Of a stretch of DNA of 22,353 bases, positions 14,993 through 22,344 are shown piece after piece. Source of the stretch: SCTG01 sp964384595. Lineage in GTDB: Bacteria > Nitrospirota > Nitrospiria > Nitrospirales > NS-4. The notes beneath the pieces are model-generated. The model did not search any database and was not told the origin of the DNA. It was given only the letters and a program-made list of their open reading frames with translations. Numbering within the stretch: the first letter of the stretch is position 1; the number at the start of each line of letters is the position of its first letter. The position numbers and the translations under genes are program-made. Location of the stretch: assembly GCA_964384595.1 (NCBI GenBank), contig CAYLLY010000034.1, positions 1 through 22,353 on the forward strand, read 5' to 3'.

Positions 14993-16759
14993 TCAGCCTG
15001 CCGCTACCGGATGCGTCTTCGCGCGGGCGATGAACAACAGCCCGTCCGCCATCGAATAATTGAACGGCAACTCACACACGACCTCGCTGATCTTCTCGTA
15101 CGCCTGCTGATACACCCGTTCCGCCTCGTCCGGCTTCATCCCTTCCGTGACCTCATAGAAATAGCCGAGGCTGAGGTCTTCGGAGGCCGGCCGCATGATG
15201 CGCCGGATGCCGTAGCTCGCCGGATCGCTCATGATGGGCGCCTCTTTTTCCAGATCGAACAGGCACGGCTGGCAGGAAAAGCCGTAGGACGAATTCAGCC
15301 TGGTGTGCCCGTGAATGAACTCCGCCGTTTCCATCGCCTCGGCTTCCGTCTCGGTGGGAAACCCGATCAGGACATAGCAGTGCACGGCGATGTCGAGGTC
15401 CAGGCAGTCGTCCACGATCCGGTCGACGTGCTCGCGCTTGATCCCCTTCTTCATGAAATCCATCACCCGCTGGTTGTAGGATTCCAGCCCGAACACGATC
15501 TTCAGGCACCCCGCGTCCCGCATCAGCTTGAGAAGGTCCCGCGTCAGATTCTTTTCGAAGCGCATCTCGCAGGTCCACTGGGCATTGACGCCGGCCTCGA
15601 TGAGTTGGCCGCAGAGGCGCTTGGTCGGGGATAGCGCAAAGCATTCGTCGGTAAAAAAGAAGAAGGGCGTCTGGTATCGCTCCATCAGCGTCTTGACGTC
15701 GTCCGTCACCTTTTCCGGCGACCGCTGCCGGAAGTTCTGGTGGTCCAGTGTCAGGGCGCAGAAGGCGCAATCCTTGTAATAACACCCTCGGGAGAACTGG
15801 ATGGGCAGGACCGACTGCGGCGCGAGGTACTGGCGGAAGGGGAACCCATCGAAGTTCGGCGCCGCCAGCGCGTTGATGTTTTCCGAAAAGAACGGCTGGT
15901 TGACGATAATCTTGCCGTTCTGTTGGTAGATCAGGTTCGGCACCTTGCTGAAATCCCGCTTCCCTTCCAGTTGATGGATCAACTCCAGCAGGGCCGTCTC
16001 GCCTTCAAACACCACGAAATCATCGGCGAACTGGAACATCGAATCGGCCCGCCGCAGATTGTCCACCAGCCGGGTGAAGATGCTGCCGCCGATCGTCAGA
16101 TGCACATCGGGGGCCGCTTGTTTGATCAGCCGGCAGAGGGTGAGGCCCGGGAGGATCTGCGATGTCGCCGTGATCGAGACGCCGACGAGGTCGGGCGCCT
16201 GCCCCAGGATGTCCGGAACCAATTTGTCGCGGAAGATCTCGAGATATGGATTCTCCTGCTCGTCCGCCACCGCCTTCAGGATTTCTTTCGATGAGTAGAT
16301 GGAATACCGCCACTGGTTGTCGACCACCGAAATCCGCGTCGGGAAATACAAGGTGGAGATGAAGGCAAGCCAGCGATCGATGAGAAACAGGCTCTCCCGA
16401 TACTTCTCCAGATCGTAGAACTGCTCGGAGCGCAGGGTCCGCTTGGCCTCCTCGATCCGATCGTAGAGCGGCGGAAACCAGTCGAGCGCTTCCTTCATGC
16501 GGGCCAGGTGTTCCAGGCTGGAGGCGCCGGTCTCTCTTTGCGTGCCGAGCCGCTCCAGCGTCCGGACCTTGTCCTGCATCCGCTCATAAGTCGCGCGACC
16601 GGCCGACTGGCTCAGAAAACCGTCCAGGACCTCAATGCCGAGGTCGCGCTGCACGACGTTGGTGACGCCCTCCTGCTTGAGGAACCCGGTCAAAGACGGG
16701 AGGCTCAGATACGGCTGGGAAGGATGCCACGTCGGAGGAAACAGCAACACCGTTTTCAT
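14993..16759 (-). CDS. B12-binding-type radical SAM protein with CX4CX2C cluster motif
   Basis: The 588-residue protein begins MKTVLLFPPTWHPSQPYLSL, typical of cobalamin-binding radical SAM enzymes. A Rossmann-like region follows (about 185-260; DLVGVSITATSQ, LTIGGS). The radical SAM domain starts at FSRGCYYKDCAFC, where Cys326, Cys331 and Cys334 give CX4CX2C instead of the classical CX3CX2C. FFFFTDECF, WTCEMRFE, LKIVFGLES and VLIGFPTETEAEA continue the barrel. An inserted helical region (about 60-170) is unusual. The cobalamin ligand motif DxHxxG is not visible, so B12 may bind base-off without a His ligand or not at all. ATG at 16759, with GAGG seven bases before it, is preferred over TTG one codon upstream. 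Substrate unknown; it heads the operon and is coupled to the membrane protein. Confidence 0.9.
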   Translation of the reverse strand: MKTVLLFPPTWHPSQPYLSLPSLTGFLKQEGVTNVVQRDLGIEVLDGFLSQSAGRATYERMQDKVRTLERLGTQRETGASSLEHLARMKEALDWFPPLYDRIEEAKRTLRSEQFYDLEKYRESLFLIDRWLAFISTLYFPTRISVVDNQWRYSIYSSKEILKAVADEQENPYLEIFRDKLVPDILGQAPDLVGVSITATSQILPGLTLCRLIKQAAPDVHLTIGGSIFTRLVDNLRRADSMFQFADDFVVFEGETALLELIHQLEGKRDFSKVPNLIYQQNGKIIVNQPFFSENINALAAPNFDGFPFRQYLAPQSVLPIQFSRGCYYKDCAFCALTLDHQNFRQRSPEKVTDDVKTLMERYQTPFFFFTDECFALSPTKRLCGQLIEAGVNAQWTCEMRFEKNLTRDLLKLMRDAGCLKIVFGLESYNQRVMDFMKKGIKREHVDRIVDDCLDLDIAVHCYVLIGFPTETEAEAMETAEFIHGHTRLNSSYGFSCQPCLFDLEKEAPIMSDPASYGIRRIMRPASEDLSLGYFYEVTEGMKPDEAERVYQQAYEKISEVVCELPFNYSMADGLLFIARAKTHPVAAG

Positions 16760-16821
16760 CAAGGCGCCTCGTCTCGCAACCTATTGCAAAATCACCTTCC
16801 CGTGCCCTGCCCCTGCCAGTT

Positions 16822-16851
16822 TTTATACACCCTGCGTCCGATGAAATGCAA
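16822..16851 (-). promoter_or_regulatory. Predicted promoter of the radical SAM-to-cytochrome series
   Basis: On the minus strand, TTGCAT (16846-16851) and TATAAA (16822-16827) are separated by 18 bases. This predicts a start near 16815 and a leader of about 55 bases. With the strong terminator just upstream (16898-16938), it makes the radical SAM gene the first of a separate unit of up to nine genes running down to 7383. Confidence 0.55.
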
Positions 16852-16897
16852 CTGAATCTGCCCCAAGAACGACGGCCGGAACGGGGTATTGCGGCAT

Positions 16898-16938
16898 AAA
16901 AAAACCCCGGGGGGAGAACCCTCGCCCCCGGGGTTTTT
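16898..16938. terminator. Strong symmetrical intrinsic terminator behind nxrC-like gene
   Basis: AAAAACCCCGGGGG (16900-16913) and CCCCCGGGGTTTTT (16925-16938) form a 14-bp stem with an 11-base loop, with A- and T-tracts on either side. It lies about 18 bases after the stop of the minus-strand NxrC-like gene and would end that transcript. The symmetry would let it work in both directions, but no plus-strand gene enters it. Confidence 0.92.
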
Positions 16939-16956
16939 CCGATTCTCTTTAAGACC

Positions 16957-17907
16957 TTACGGGATCTGCAGGGTAAACCAGGTGGAGATCCCCTTCATGC
17001 CGTCACGCTCCACGTTCTGCCCGTCCCAGACGGCGAAGGCGACCGGCGTTGCCCCGCTCTTGAGCTGGACGTCGTTAGGATCAGACGTCGTCAGCGCCCG
17101 CTTGAACACCACGCGCCACGTGGGACCCGTGCAGCAGCCGCCTTTGATCGAACCTGAATGCTCCCAGAGGCCGTTCCCCACCACATCCTGGTGGCCCTGG
17201 GTCGTCAGGGTGCTGAACCCGTTCGCATTGAGGTCCTCGACCGACCCGATCCGCATCTCGGGATCAGACAGGATGTTGCCCGACCAAATACCGGTGTTGA
17301 ACGGGCCCATGCTCCGCCCGATACGGTCCATATAGGTCACCCCGCCGGCCGGCTCTTCGAAGTAGTAGTCCCAGAAAATGGCGGGGTACTCATTGTCCAC
17401 ATCCCACATTCCGGCGACGTCCTTACCGAGGTCCTTCTGCCATTCGGCGTTCCACCGCCAAATATTCACCGTGCCACCGGACTGGCCCATGCACTGGAAC
17501 GGCGGGGCCCCGCTGGTGCTCACGGGAAATTGAAGGGCCGCCTGGTCACGGAAGTGCTGCGGGCCGATGGTCGTATCGTTCTTGGATTGATCGCCCCAGT
17601 CCAGCCGAATCCCGATGTCCTTCCCGTTCGTGATCGCCTTCACAAAGACCGATTTGACGGCGATGTTGGGATGCATCGGCGTGGTGATCGTTTGCCCGCT
17701 GAGCGGCACGATGACGCCCGGGACGTTTTCCCAGACCGGATTCGCCCCGTCCATCGGAATCGGTCCCTTGATCGCCTTGGCTTGAATGGCGACCGGCTGG
17801 CTGACAGCCAAGGGGACCTGTCCCAGCGTCAGGACCACGCCTACAACGAGGGCACTCAAGAGCACCCCCCATACGACGGCCCTGTTTCTCGTGTGAATGA
17901 TTTCCAT
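16957..17907 (-). CDS. nxrC: NxrC-type nitrite oxidoreductase gamma subunit candidate (haem-binding)
   Basis: The 316-residue exported protein has a signal segment (residues 10-36, ending near SQPVA). It carries the EB_dh-type haem domain of DMSO-reductase type II gamma subunits: IVPLSGQTIT, DWGDQSKNDTTIG, HFRDQAALQFPV, FQCMGQ, VNIWRWNAEWQ, GFSTLT and WRVVFKRAL. Met140 and Lys269 are candidate axial haem b ligands, conserved in the second copy. It also has a Cys-Cys pair (258-259) in GGCCTGP that the second copy lacks. In Nitrospira such proteins are the proposed NxrC that passes electrons from NxrAB to the chain. ATG at 17907 has GGAGGGG eight bases ahead. It is last in the unit with TorD, ferredoxin and the HExxH protein. 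NxrA/B are not in the window, so the partner is inferred. Confidence 0.85.
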   Translation of the reverse strand: MEIIHTRNRAVVWGVLLSALVVGVVLTLGQVPLAVSQPVAIQAKAIKGPIPMDGANPVWENVPGVIVPLSGQTITTPMHPNIAVKSVFVKAITNGKDIGIRLDWGDQSKNDTTIGPQHFRDQAALQFPVSTSGAPPFQCMGQSGGTVNIWRWNAEWQKDLGKDVAGMWDVDNEYPAIFWDYYFEEPAGGVTYMDRIGRSMGPFNTGIWSGNILSDPEMRIGSVEDLNANGFSTLTTQGHQDVVGNGLWEHSGSIKGGCCTGPTWRVVFKRALTTSDPNDVQLKSGATPVAFAVWDGQNVERDGMKGISTWFTLQIP

Positions 17908-17974
17908 AGCGATAGCCCCTCCTCTCTATAAAAAATTAGCCTAAAACGCCCGGTACACGAAAATCAAAACTTCG

Positions 17975-18913
17975 TCAATTCTTCTGCGAACCTTCGCCTC
18001 CCTCGCTGTCCGTGCTTTCCATTTGAGAACGGCCTCCGACTTCATCCAGGAGCACGGACAACTCGTTGCCGAGATCCTGCGCTCCGCACTCAAACACCGC
18101 CCCTTCGGGGGGATTGAACGTCGCCGGCTTGTAGTCGGTTTCCTTATAGGGCTGGGGCTTCACGCCGAGGTAGGCACACTCGAACTTGAGATAGGCCTTG
18201 CAGAGTTCGCAGAGGTAGTGAAAGAACCCCCGCTGGGCCTTCTTGGACGCCATATCGGCAAAGAGGGGCGCCCACCGTCCGACGTGATCGCGAATGAATT
18301 TCTTTTCCGCATCCGTCACGATCTGGAGTTTATCGTCCCCTTCGTGGCACAGGGCGTACGACTCCTTATAGGCCAGGAAATGGAGAAACTCAAACTCCAC
18401 GCTGAGGTGGTCAAGCCGCTCATGGACAACCTCGGCCAACTCCAGCCCGAACGCCCGGTAATACCCGGCGATGTCACCCATGGTATGGGACTGTTGAAAG
18501 ACGTGCTCGTTACCGAACAGGGTTTCGTACGGAGGGGCGTCCAGGCTGATCACGTTGGAGAACACCCGCCGGTGCTCGTCCTGCAGGTCGCTGAACTCCC
18601 ACGTTTTGAAGTTCTGCTCCTCCCACTCTCCGATCTTTTCTATGAGCTTTCTTATCGGGACCACCAACTCACGCAGGGTCGGGTCCGCCTTTGTCGCCTC
18701 GAGACTTTTCTCCAACGATTCGACGGCCGCGAATCCATCTTCCACGAATTCGCCGTCCTGAAGGTAGTTGTAGAATTCGTCTTCTTCGGGGAAGAGGAAC
18801 CCCCAGGAAAGAAGAAGATAGAACTTGCTGCGGGACAGGGCCAGTTCGACGGCCGGCGCGTCGGCCAACCCCAACTTCCCTGTCGGATTACCAGAGACGG
18901 CCTGTGTTCCCAT
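17975..18913 (-). CDS. TorD/NarJ-family molybdoenzyme assembly chaperone
   Basis: The protein (about 312 residues) is the all-helical chaperone type that holds the molybdenum subunit until the cofactor is inserted and export is permitted. Family signatures are APPYETLFGNEHVF, TMGDIAGYYRAFGLE and ERLDHLSVEFEFLHFLAYKE. It is longer than most relatives, with an extended N-terminal linker (VESLEKSLEATKADPTLREL) and a charged tail. ATG at 18913 is used; GTG at 18922 is too close to AAGGAGG (two bases), while the ATG is 11 bases away, so the exact start is uncertain. It lies between the ferredoxin and the NxrC-like gene. It is probably the dedicated chaperone of the NxrA-type subunit (inference). 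Confidence 0.93.
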   Translation of the reverse strand: MGTQAVSGNPTGKLGLADAPAVELALSRSKFYLLLSWGFLFPEEDEFYNYLQDGEFVEDGFAAVESLEKSLEATKADPTLRELVVPIRKLIEKIGEWEEQNFKTWEFSDLQDEHRRVFSNVISLDAPPYETLFGNEHVFQQSHTMGDIAGYYRAFGLELAEVVHERLDHLSVEFEFLHFLAYKESYALCHEGDDKLQIVTDAEKKFIRDHVGRWAPLFADMASKKAQRGFFHYLCELCKAYLKFECAYLGVKPQPYKETDYKPATFNPPEGAVFECGAQDLGNELSVLLDEVGGRSQMESTDSEGGEGSQKN

Positions 18914-18972
18914 GATGCTCACAGCCTCCTTAGCTTTGAGCCCACCAAGAATATGAAAACACGACTAGGTTG

Positions 18973-19587
18973 TCAAGGGCTTTTTGTGGCCTCAAAACGG
19001 CCCGAAATCACCCTGATTGCGATATGGTCATTCACCCCCGAGCACACCTGCTCACAAATCCCGCACCCCACGCATTTTTCCTGGTCAACGACCGGATAAG
19101 GCTCGATAAAATCAACGGAAAGCGCTCCGACCGGGCATTTGGCCAGGCAGAACCGGCATCCCTGGTCGGCCGTGCAATCAGCCCGGCTGACGACGGCCAC
19201 CCCCATCCGCACCTCGGTCCGGTCCCCCACCGGGAGAAGCGCCTCCGTCTCGCAGGCTGCGATGCAGGGGAAGTCGTCGCAGAGGTGGCACGGGGATTCA
19301 TTGGCAAAGATGACCGGATACCCGGTCGCCAGGTCATTCTTAATGCTCGCGTACGGACAGGCCGGGAGACAATCGCCGCATTTCGTGCAGCGGTCGAGAA
19401 AAAGCTCCTCTTCGACGGCACCCGGAGGCCTGAGCCAATCCACTCTGACCTTGACCGGAGGCTCCTTGGGAGCGGGGTCGGCCGGGGTCTCCTTTTGCTG
19501 CTCATAGTACTCATAGACGGTCTTGCCGACCGACAGCACGGACTGCTTGAGGAACTCCCGCCGTTCCTTGTCGAATTCCTCCGCCAT
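18973..19587 (-). CDS. Four-cluster [4Fe-4S] ferredoxin, NapG-like
   Basis: The 204-residue protein has sixteen Cys in four groups: CTKCGDC...CP (67-77), CHLC....C...C (100-112), C.....C..C...CP (138-151) and CVGCGIC...C (172-182). The spacings match NapG/NrfC-like electron-transfer proteins with four [4Fe-4S] clusters. The N-terminus has ERREFLKQSVLSVGK, which fits the twin-arginine consensus RRxFLK, but the next residues are polar (YEYYEQQK), so the segment may be a vestigial Tat signal and the protein cytoplasmic. ATG at 19587 was chosen over an upstream start because the longer form reads through the preceding gene's end; its own SD is weak. It starts eight bases after the HExxH gene's stop. 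It could carry electrons in maturation or beside NxrB (inference). Confidence 0.92.
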   Translation of the reverse strand: MAEEFDKERREFLKQSVLSVGKTVYEYYEQQKETPADPAPKEPPVKVRVDWLRPPGAVEEELFLDRCTKCGDCLPACPYASIKNDLATGYPVIFANESPCHLCDDFPCIAACETEALLPVGDRTEVRMGVAVVSRADCTADQGCRFCLAKCPVGALSVDFIEPYPVVDQEKCVGCGICEQVCSGVNDHIAIRVISGRFEATKSP

Positions 19588-19595
19588 CGCGCTCG

Positions 19596-20597
19596 CTAAT
19601 CTCCGTGGACGCCGGCGGCCCGCAACTTGTACACCTCGATGCACCGGTCGCACCCACCGTACTCAGGGTCCCAGCCTGGGTGGTTGTCCCTGATATAGTC
19701 CAGCACTTCAGCCTCCACATCCTGCTCGAGATTCTCCACCCAGTTGTATGTGGGGAACCCGCAAAGCGGACAGGGGAAGCCCGGCATCAGCATGACCTTC
19801 TTCCGCTCGGGAATCTCTGCCCCCTCGACGTCGATCGCCCGGTCGATCACCTTGAGGGTATCCGTCGCCAACTCGATCAATTCCGGGTGGGTAAAGAATT
19901 CGGTCGCCCACAGTCCTTCAAAGACGGCCACGAGCTGCTTGCCGGGAATCTTCCGGTACCATGTGGAGAACTCCCGGAACCGCTGCTCTTTTGAGTACAC
20001 CGGCTCTTTGTCCCATTGCGCCAGCCGGCTGTCGATCCAGAGACACCAGAGGACCCTGTACCGGGCCAGGATGAGGCTCTCTTCGCCGGGCGTGTTCCCG
20101 ACCTTGATATCGGGATCATAGAGAAAGGCCGCGTCGAGCATGTCCTTGATATGGATCAGTTCGTGGCGGCAGAAGCGGGCCAACGCCGGGTCATAGAAAC
20201 GCCGGGGGAGGAGTTTGATGCCGACGCCCTTCTGGCCCTTGGCTTCGAACGTCTTGGCCAGGTCCTCCTCGACGGTGCCCCACTTCCGCAGAACGTCGAC
20301 CGATTCCTGGTCCTCCTTGAGCACGCCCCGGACCAGGACGATCCCGATGCGCTCCCTCAGGTCCGGGAATTCGTTGAACGCCTGGTCGATGATGTCGGCA
20401 AACCCCCAGTGCCCGAACAGGTACTGGTACAGCTTTTGAAACTCCGGCTCCCGGTCGTCGAGGGGAAAGTTCTCGTAGAGGGGATCGGCCAGTTCATGGA
20501 ATTCCTTGTAGAAAGTCGGATCTCCCTCCCGCTCGGTCTTTTCGATGAAGGCATCGATGACCTCCTGAATCAGGGCCGGCTGAAACCGCAATTCCAT
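19596..20597 (-). CDS. HExxH-motif protein with C-terminal zinc-ribbon-like cysteines, nxr-associated
   Basis: I do not recognise a named family for this 333-residue protein. It is largely helical and soluble, without export signal. At 143-151 it reads CRHELIHIK, a perfect HExxH (His145, Glu146, His149), with GEESL (Glu172, Glu173) further on. That is a suitable distance for a third ligand, as in zinc metallopeptidases. Near the end, CPLCGFPTYNW (276, 279) and GGCDRC (316, 319) make a four-Cys zinc-ribbon-like site. Its AAGGAGG is six bases before the ATG, and the strongest promoter in the window lies upstream, so it is first in the ferredoxin-TorD-nxrC unit. A role as a maturation protease or metal-binding assembly factor is possible, but HExxH also occurs by chance in non-peptidases. 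Confidence 0.82.
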   Translation of the reverse strand: MELRFQPALIQEVIDAFIEKTEREGDPTFYKEFHELADPLYENFPLDDREPEFQKLYQYLFGHWGFADIIDQAFNEFPDLRERIGIVLVRGVLKEDQESVDVLRKWGTVEEDLAKTFEAKGQKGVGIKLLPRRFYDPALARFCRHELIHIKDMLDAAFLYDPDIKVGNTPGEESLILARYRVLWCLWIDSRLAQWDKEPVYSKEQRFREFSTWYRKIPGKQLVAVFEGLWATEFFTHPELIELATDTLKVIDRAIDVEGAEIPERKKVMLMPGFPCPLCGFPTYNWVENLEQDVEAEVLDYIRDNHPGWDPEYGGCDRCIEVYKLRAAGVHGD

Positions 20598-20664
20598 GAC
20601 GGGCCTCCTTGACTTCCCTTTTTAGCGTCCGTTATAGTTTCACTGCCTGGCAGAACGACTCTTC

Positions 20665-20694
20665 ATTATAGGGAGCGGTCCCGTTCTTTTGCAA
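20665..20694 (-). promoter_or_regulatory. Predicted strong promoter of the HExxH-ferredoxin-torD-nxrC unit
   Basis: On the minus strand, TTGCAA (20689-20694) and a perfect TATAAT (20665-20670) are separated by 18 bases. Initiation would be near 20658, leaving a leader of about 60 bases. A palindrome CTGCCTGGCAG (20643-20653) lies just downstream of the start point. This fits a highly expressed respiratory unit. Confidence 0.65.
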
Positions 20695-20730
20695 GGCACG
20701 CAGCCCTGATGTTTTACTGAGGACAATCCG

Positions 20731-21840
20731 ATGGCCGACAGCGCCGCGACACCCGGTTTTATGCCGCCTTCGACCCTTCCTCCGGGCACACCCGGTGCCC
20801 CACCCGCCAACCTCGTCGATTGCCACGCCCACTGGCGCGCCGGGGCGCGTGAACTCCGGGTTTTTCGGGGGCATCACGACCCGGTCTGGGCCGTGGCGTA
20901 TCACCCCGACGGCACGCTGGTGGCCAGCGGCAGCGTCGACCACTCGATTCGGATCTGGGAGGTCGAGACGGGCCGCATGGTCAGGATCCTGCGTGGCCAT
21001 ACCGACACCGTCCGCTGCATCGCCTTCTCACCGGACGGGCAGATGCTCGCGAGCGGGTCCACCGACCGGACGATCCGTCTCTGGAACCCCAAGACCGGTG
21101 AATTCATCCGGATGCTGTTCGGACGCTATGACCACGCCATCCACTCCATTTCCTTCTCCCCGGACGGGCTCATGCTGGCGCGCGGGAATGAGAACCGGGA
21201 CATCAAAATCTGGGAAGTCGGCACGGCCACGGAGCTCCTGTCGCTGCTGCCCCAGGACGACTATGACCGGCATTGGAACATCTGCACCGTGTTCTCCCCG
21301 GACGGCCGTCTCCTGGCCAGCGGCAACGACATCGGCGGCATGACCCTGTTCGAAGTCCTGCCCAGCGGCCGGGCGCTCTGCACTCTGGAAGGACACAAAT
21401 CGGACCCTATGGACGGCACGATCGAGCGGCGCGGCCAATGGTTCGAAGAGCAATCCGGCTGGGAGACGGCCTTTGAAAATTGGATCGGCGGCATGGCGTT
21501 CTCGCCGGATGGGAGCAGGTTGGTCAGCGGGAGCCGGGACCAGGCCATGAAGTACTGGGAGGTGCCCAGCGGGAAACTTCTCCGGACGGTGAAAGCCCAT
21601 TCTGGGTGGGTGCGCGCCGTAACCTATTCCCCGGACGGCAAGATCGTCGCCTCTTGCTCGGACGACACCACGATCAAACTCTGGGACCCCGCGACCGGCC
21701 GCCCGATCCGCACCATCAAAGGCCACAAGGACCCGGTGCGCGCCATCGCCTTCTCCCCGGACGGCCGCCGCCTCGTCAGCGGCGGCGTGGACCGCACCGT
21801 CCGACTCTGGGAAGGCGGCGAAATCCCGAAGACCGCCTAA
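20731..21840 (+). CDS. Seven-bladed WD40-repeat protein
   Basis: The 369-residue protein has a Pro/Gly/Ala-rich N-terminus (1-28) followed by seven WD40 units. Each unit has the form GHxxxVxxIAFSPDGxxLASGSxDxTIRLW. Blade four is degenerate (no GH, FEV in place of the usual IW), and blade five carries an extra loop (about 225-250, DGTIERRGQWFEEQSG). There is no signal peptide, so a cytoplasmic scaffold is likely. TGAGGA is seven bases before the ATG. It is transcribed divergently from the HExxH-nxrC unit across a 133-base gap, which suggests co-regulation. The many repeats make chance or gene conversion possible, but the frame is intact. Confidence 0.93.
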   Translation: MADSAATPGFMPPSTLPPGTPGAPPANLVDCHAHWRAGARELRVFRGHHDPVWAVAYHPDGTLVASGSVDHSIRIWEVETGRMVRILRGHTDTVRCIAFSPDGQMLASGSTDRTIRLWNPKTGEFIRMLFGRYDHAIHSISFSPDGLMLARGNENRDIKIWEVGTATELLSLLPQDDYDRHWNICTVFSPDGRLLASGNDIGGMTLFEVLPSGRALCTLEGHKSDPMDGTIERRGQWFEEQSGWETAFENWIGGMAFSPDGSRLVSGSRDQAMKYWEVPSGKLLRTVKAHSGWVRAVTYSPDGKIVASCSDDTTIKLWDPATGRPIRTIKGHKDPVRAIAFSPDGRRLVSGGVDRTVRLWEGGEIPKTA

Positions 21841-21900
21841 CTTCCTTCAGAACCTGACCAAAAAAGTTTTTTTTACCTTTCCTCGTCCTGCCGTGTCTCA

Positions 21901-21929
21901 TTGACATGGACAGCAGAGCGGTCTACTCT
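21901..21929 (+). promoter_or_regulatory. Predicted promoter of the coiled-coil gene
   Basis: A perfect TTGACA (21901-21906) is followed after 17 bases by TACTCT (21924-21929). Initiation would be near 21936, leaving about 13 bases of leader that include the GGAGG site of the coiled-coil gene. This also shows that the longer reading frame starting at 21901 is not the real start. Confidence 0.5.
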
Positions 21930-21948
21930 CTCACCCTGCGGAGGCGGT

Positions 21949-22263
21949 ATGGATCAGGAACTCGTTCAGTACCTTGACGGGAGATTCCAATATCTTGATG
22001 AACGGTTCGATCGTATTGAGCAACGACTAGACGGGCACGATCGGCGATTCGAAGGAATCGACCGGCGATTCCAAGAGTTGCACGGGGAGATGAACGAACG
22101 ACTGGAAGAGGTCAAGCGCCACAACGGCATTCTGGTCGAAGACCTCAGGTGCCAAGTCCGGCTTGTGGCCGAAGGGTTCGCAGCTTTCGTAGAAGGGCGC
22201 TATACCCAGGACCAGGCCCGGATTGACGAACGCTTCCGCGAAACCCAGGCGTTGCTCCGCTAG
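21949..22263 (+). CDS. Small coiled-coil protein with tandem seven-residue repeats
   Basis: The 104-residue protein begins MDQELVQYLDGRFQYL. It continues with about six near-perfect seven-residue units of the kind DERFDRI, EQRLDGH, DRRFEGI and DRRFQEL. Hydrophobic residues recur at positions one to four of the heptad, so a two- or three-stranded coiled coil is expected. The second half (VLVEDLRCQVRLVAEGFAAF, ERFRETQALLR) continues the helix. Such DUF-type proteins are common as small partners or regulators; the function here is unknown. ATG at 21949 has GGAGG four bases upstream and its own promoter. It ends 33 bases before the first REP palindrome. Confidence 0.82.
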   Translation: MDQELVQYLDGRFQYLDERFDRIEQRLDGHDRRFEGIDRRFQELHGEMNERLEEVKRHNGILVEDLRCQVRLVAEGFAAFVEGRYTQDQARIDERFRETQALLR

Positions 22264-22296
22264 GGCTCGCCCTCCCCGTTTTCCCCTAATCTTGCT

Positions 22297-22319
22297 GTAG
22301 GGGCGTATGGCATACGCCC
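22297..22319 (+). repeat. GTAG-type REP palindrome
   Basis: GTAG is followed by GGGCGTATG, a one-base loop and CATACGCCC, a perfect 9-bp stem. Compared with the copy at 2238-2261 the outer GGGCG...CGCCC is kept, while TATG/CATA replaces CACG/CGTG on both arms, a compensatory change. The gap after the coiled-coil gene shows no other feature. A second GTAGGGGCG begins 48 bases further on. Confidence 0.75.
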
Positions 22320-22344
22320 TCCCCCAATCCGAGAACCGTTCTTC

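Noticed and set aside
16760..16897. A RiPP precursor peptide gene upstream of the radical SAM gene
   Set aside because: The leader and gap contain only the promoter and no short frame with a ribosome-binding site, so a peptide-modification cluster is not supported.
21860..21874. A6-G-T8 tract as a terminator of the WD40 gene
   Set aside because: There is no GC-rich stem before the T-tract; only A/T pairing is possible, so I did not call it a terminator.
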